Below, piece after piece: positions 4,524 through 6,051 of a stretch of 6,051 bases of DNA. The stretch lies in assembly GCA_023428885.1 (NCBI GenBank), contig JAEYWQ010000199.1:1-6051 (forward strand), in the 5' to 3' direction. A program made the translations under genes and the position numbers. The notes beneath the pieces were generated by a model. The model worked only from the letters and a program-made list of their open reading frames with translations. It ran no database searches and was not told the DNA's origin. The DNA comes from Bacillota bacterium (GTDB lineage: Bacteria; Bacillota; Clostridia; Lachnospirales; Lachnospiraceae). Numbering within the stretch: the first letter of the stretch is position 1; the number at the start of each line of letters is the position of its first letter.

Positions 4524-6051
4524 TTACTCACATGTCAAATCCGAAATCGGATTTTGATACAAGGATTTTGAAGTGATCAATCCACTGGTAAGGTATACAA
4601 GTAAGGCAAGCAGGTTACTCAAAACTAGAATTCCAATATCATAAGTCACAACATATTCTTTAAAGCCTAAGAAAGACATTGCCAAAACCATCATCTTTGG
4701 GAAGGCAAAGATAAACAATGGGATTGTAACAAGAAGCGATCCTAGTGATATCAGAAAGACATAGCATAAATTAACCTTCATTAAATGATGTGAGGAATAT
4801 CCAATTGCTTTATAGATACTATAGGTTTTTTTCGAATCCTTATTTTTTAGGTAAACAATGGCTACGATATTAAGACCACCCAACAACAAAGCTAATACCA
4901 TAAATGGTCCAATCGATTGCATCTGAGGTCCTGTAATCATATTCATGATATTTTCGTATTTTAAAGACCGATCGATAAATTTTGCTTGTTTATTAAATTC
5001 TGCATTGGCTTCCACTAAGAATTCTTCTTTTTTGTAGCCATCCTTTAAATAGATGGAGGCTTCTGAATAAGAAAACTCTACTCCATGTTCTGTAAATGTG
5101 CTCCCAAGAAGGCGGCAGCTTCTTCCTAAATCATAGAAACTTTGAAAAGTTCCACAGATTAATAAACTTACCTTCTTATCTCCGTGAAAGAAAACATCAA
5201 TATAGTCACCCACATGTTTATTCAACTGTTTAGCAACCATATTACCAATAGCGATCTCATTGGAGTATCTTGGGTTTCTACCTTCTAAGACAGACATATC
5301 GATATCTTCAAAGGAATCATAAAGCATGATACTTAGAATAGTATCAGCCATACCAGGTTCCCAGGCAAGAGATAAACCTTCGTCAGTTGAGGTTGGGATT
5401 ATCCGCTTAACCTCTTCCATGGCTCCTACTTTCTCAATGAACCCATCAAAGCCATCTATTGCAGTATACTCCATGGAAACGTCGTGTTTATCAAAACCAA
5501 TCCAATAATAATTCTTTTCTTGCATACCTTGAATCATCGGAAATGCTGTAGCTGCAAAATTCACACAATAGGCAGACATGATACAGGTTAACACAATGAT
5601 TACGGTATTCTTCTTATCCCGGTTCATCATACGAAGGGCCATAGAAAGAGGTGAAAAGCTAATGATTTTTTTACTCCCCTTTAGATTTTTACCTGCTTTT
5701 ATTGCGGTTTGCTGAAAAACTTCCATTGGTCGTATGTATTTTGTCTTTTTTACAACCAAGTAAACACATAACATAGAAAATATTACAATCACAGTCACAC
5801 AAAGGATTCCTGCCGTTAAAACCGAACCACTACCTGTTACTCCAAGATTGTTATAATTCATACGTGTAAAAGCATCGGAGATTAAGCGTGAAAAGAATGC
5901 ACCTAATACTCCTCCCAGGAATACTAAACTGGTGTAAAGCTTTAGATAGATTCCTATGATAACTTTATTGGAATAACCCAAAGTTTTATAAACTGCGATG
6001 GTTTTGTTATCGGATAACATCATATTTTTTACCATATAACGTATCATGATA
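4524..6051 (-). CDS. FtsX/MacB-type ABC permease, 5' end outside the window
   Basis: Membrane subunit of the exporter, stop TAA at 4524. The frame stays open past the right edge, and the first visible Met (6047) lies inside a conserved FtsX cytoplasmic loop, so this is not the start; roughly 250-300 N-terminal residues are missing if the protein has the usual size. Numbering from that Met: coupling loop NKTIAVYKTLGYSNK (14-28), TM about 33-55, TM about 78-100, a cytoplasmic link with RPMEVFQQ (106-113), TM about 147-168, an extracytoplasmic domain about 170-375, TM about 378-400, a second coupling loop SKKTYSIYKAIGYSS (405-419), TM about 424-448, TM about 470-490 and tail NPISDLTCE. The two similar loops show two FtsX repeats in one chain. 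It should work with the ATPase encoded 94 bases downstream, exporting or extracting a hydrophobic or peptide substrate that the sequence does not identify. Confidence 0.92.
   Translation of the reverse strand, partial: IMIRYMVKNMMLSDNKTIAVYKTLGYSNKVIIGIYLKLYTSLVFLGGVLGAFFSRLISDAFTRMNYNNLGVTGSGSVLTAGILCVTVIVIFSMLCVYLVVKKTKYIRPMEVFQQTAIKAGKNLKGSKKIISFSPLSMALRMMNRDKKNTVIIVLTCIMSAYCVNFAATAFPMIQGMQEKNYYWIGFDKHDVSMEYTAIDGFDGFIEKVGAMEEVKRIIPTSTDEGLSLAWEPGMADTILSIMLYDSFEDIDMSVLEGRNPRYSNEIAIGNMVAKQLNKHVGDYIDVFFHGDKKVSLLICGTFQSFYDLGRSCRLLGSTFTEHGVEFSYSEASIYLKDGYKKEEFLVEANAEFNKQAKFIDRSLKYENIMNMITGPQMQSIGPFMVLALLLGGLNIVAIVYLKNKDSKKTYSIYKAIGYSSHHLMKVNLCYVFLISLGSLLVTIPLFIFAFPKMMVLAMSFLGFKEYVVTYDIGILVLSNLLALLVYLTSGLITSKSLYQNPISDLTCE

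Noticed and set aside
5326..5508. 60-codon open frame on the plus strand
   Set aside because: It is antisense inside the permease's outer domain, with a low-complexity Ser/Pro/Ile translation typical of a shadow frame.
6045..6047. ATG near the right edge as the true start of the permease
   Set aside because: The frame remains open beyond it, no ribosome site is visible in the few bases left, and the residues right after it already belong to a conserved internal FtsX loop.
1..6051. CRISPR array, tRNA, rRNA, insertion sequence or attachment site
   Set aside because: I saw no regularly spaced repeats, cloverleaf-like stretch, transposase frame or terminal inverted repeats.

Overview
This 6,051-base window is AT-rich, and every gene I can support lies on the minus strand, so transcription runs from high to low coordinates. 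The organism looks like a low-GC Gram-positive anaerobe of the Clostridia, plausibly Lachnospiraceae. The reasons are the base composition, strong GGAGG-type ribosome binding sites, an FtsX-type ABC exporter next to an OmpR-type two-component system, and a DUF1848 protein, a family I associate with clostridia and other anaerobes. I do not claim a species.

In transcription order the window holds: (1) the 3' two thirds or so of a large FtsX/MacB-type ABC permease, whose 5' end lies beyond the right edge (4524-6051); (2) its ATPase partner (3668-4426); (3) an OmpR/PhoB-family response regulator (2910-3608); (4) a membrane sensor histidine kinase (1426-2892); (5) a 129-residue protein of unknown function (995-1384); (6) a 311-residue, cysteine-rich DUF1848 protein (23-958). 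Gaps are short (17-94 bases), so one operon is possible. The 94-base gap before the ATPase carries a candidate promoter and an imperfect direct repeat, which could be a separate regulated start for ATPase-regulator-kinase.

Genes 1-4 form a sense-and-export module. The kinase senses an envelope or extracellular cue, phosphorylates the regulator, and the regulator probably controls the ABC exporter beside it. The layout resembles antimicrobial-peptide resistance modules. However, the kinase has a full extracytoplasmic domain, so it is not the minimal BceS type that senses through its transporter. The substrate cannot be read from the sequence.

The last two genes look like a different block. 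The DUF1848 gene is visibly more AT-rich than the exporter and regulator genes. Its product is the most interesting item here: it carries a radical-SAM-type CX3CX2C motif near the C-terminus, while the rest of the protein reads like the later strands of a spore-photoproduct-lyase-type radical SAM barrel. This suggests a circularly permuted radical SAM enzyme. There are no RNA genes, mobile elements, CRISPR arrays or gene-free stretches above 300 bases.
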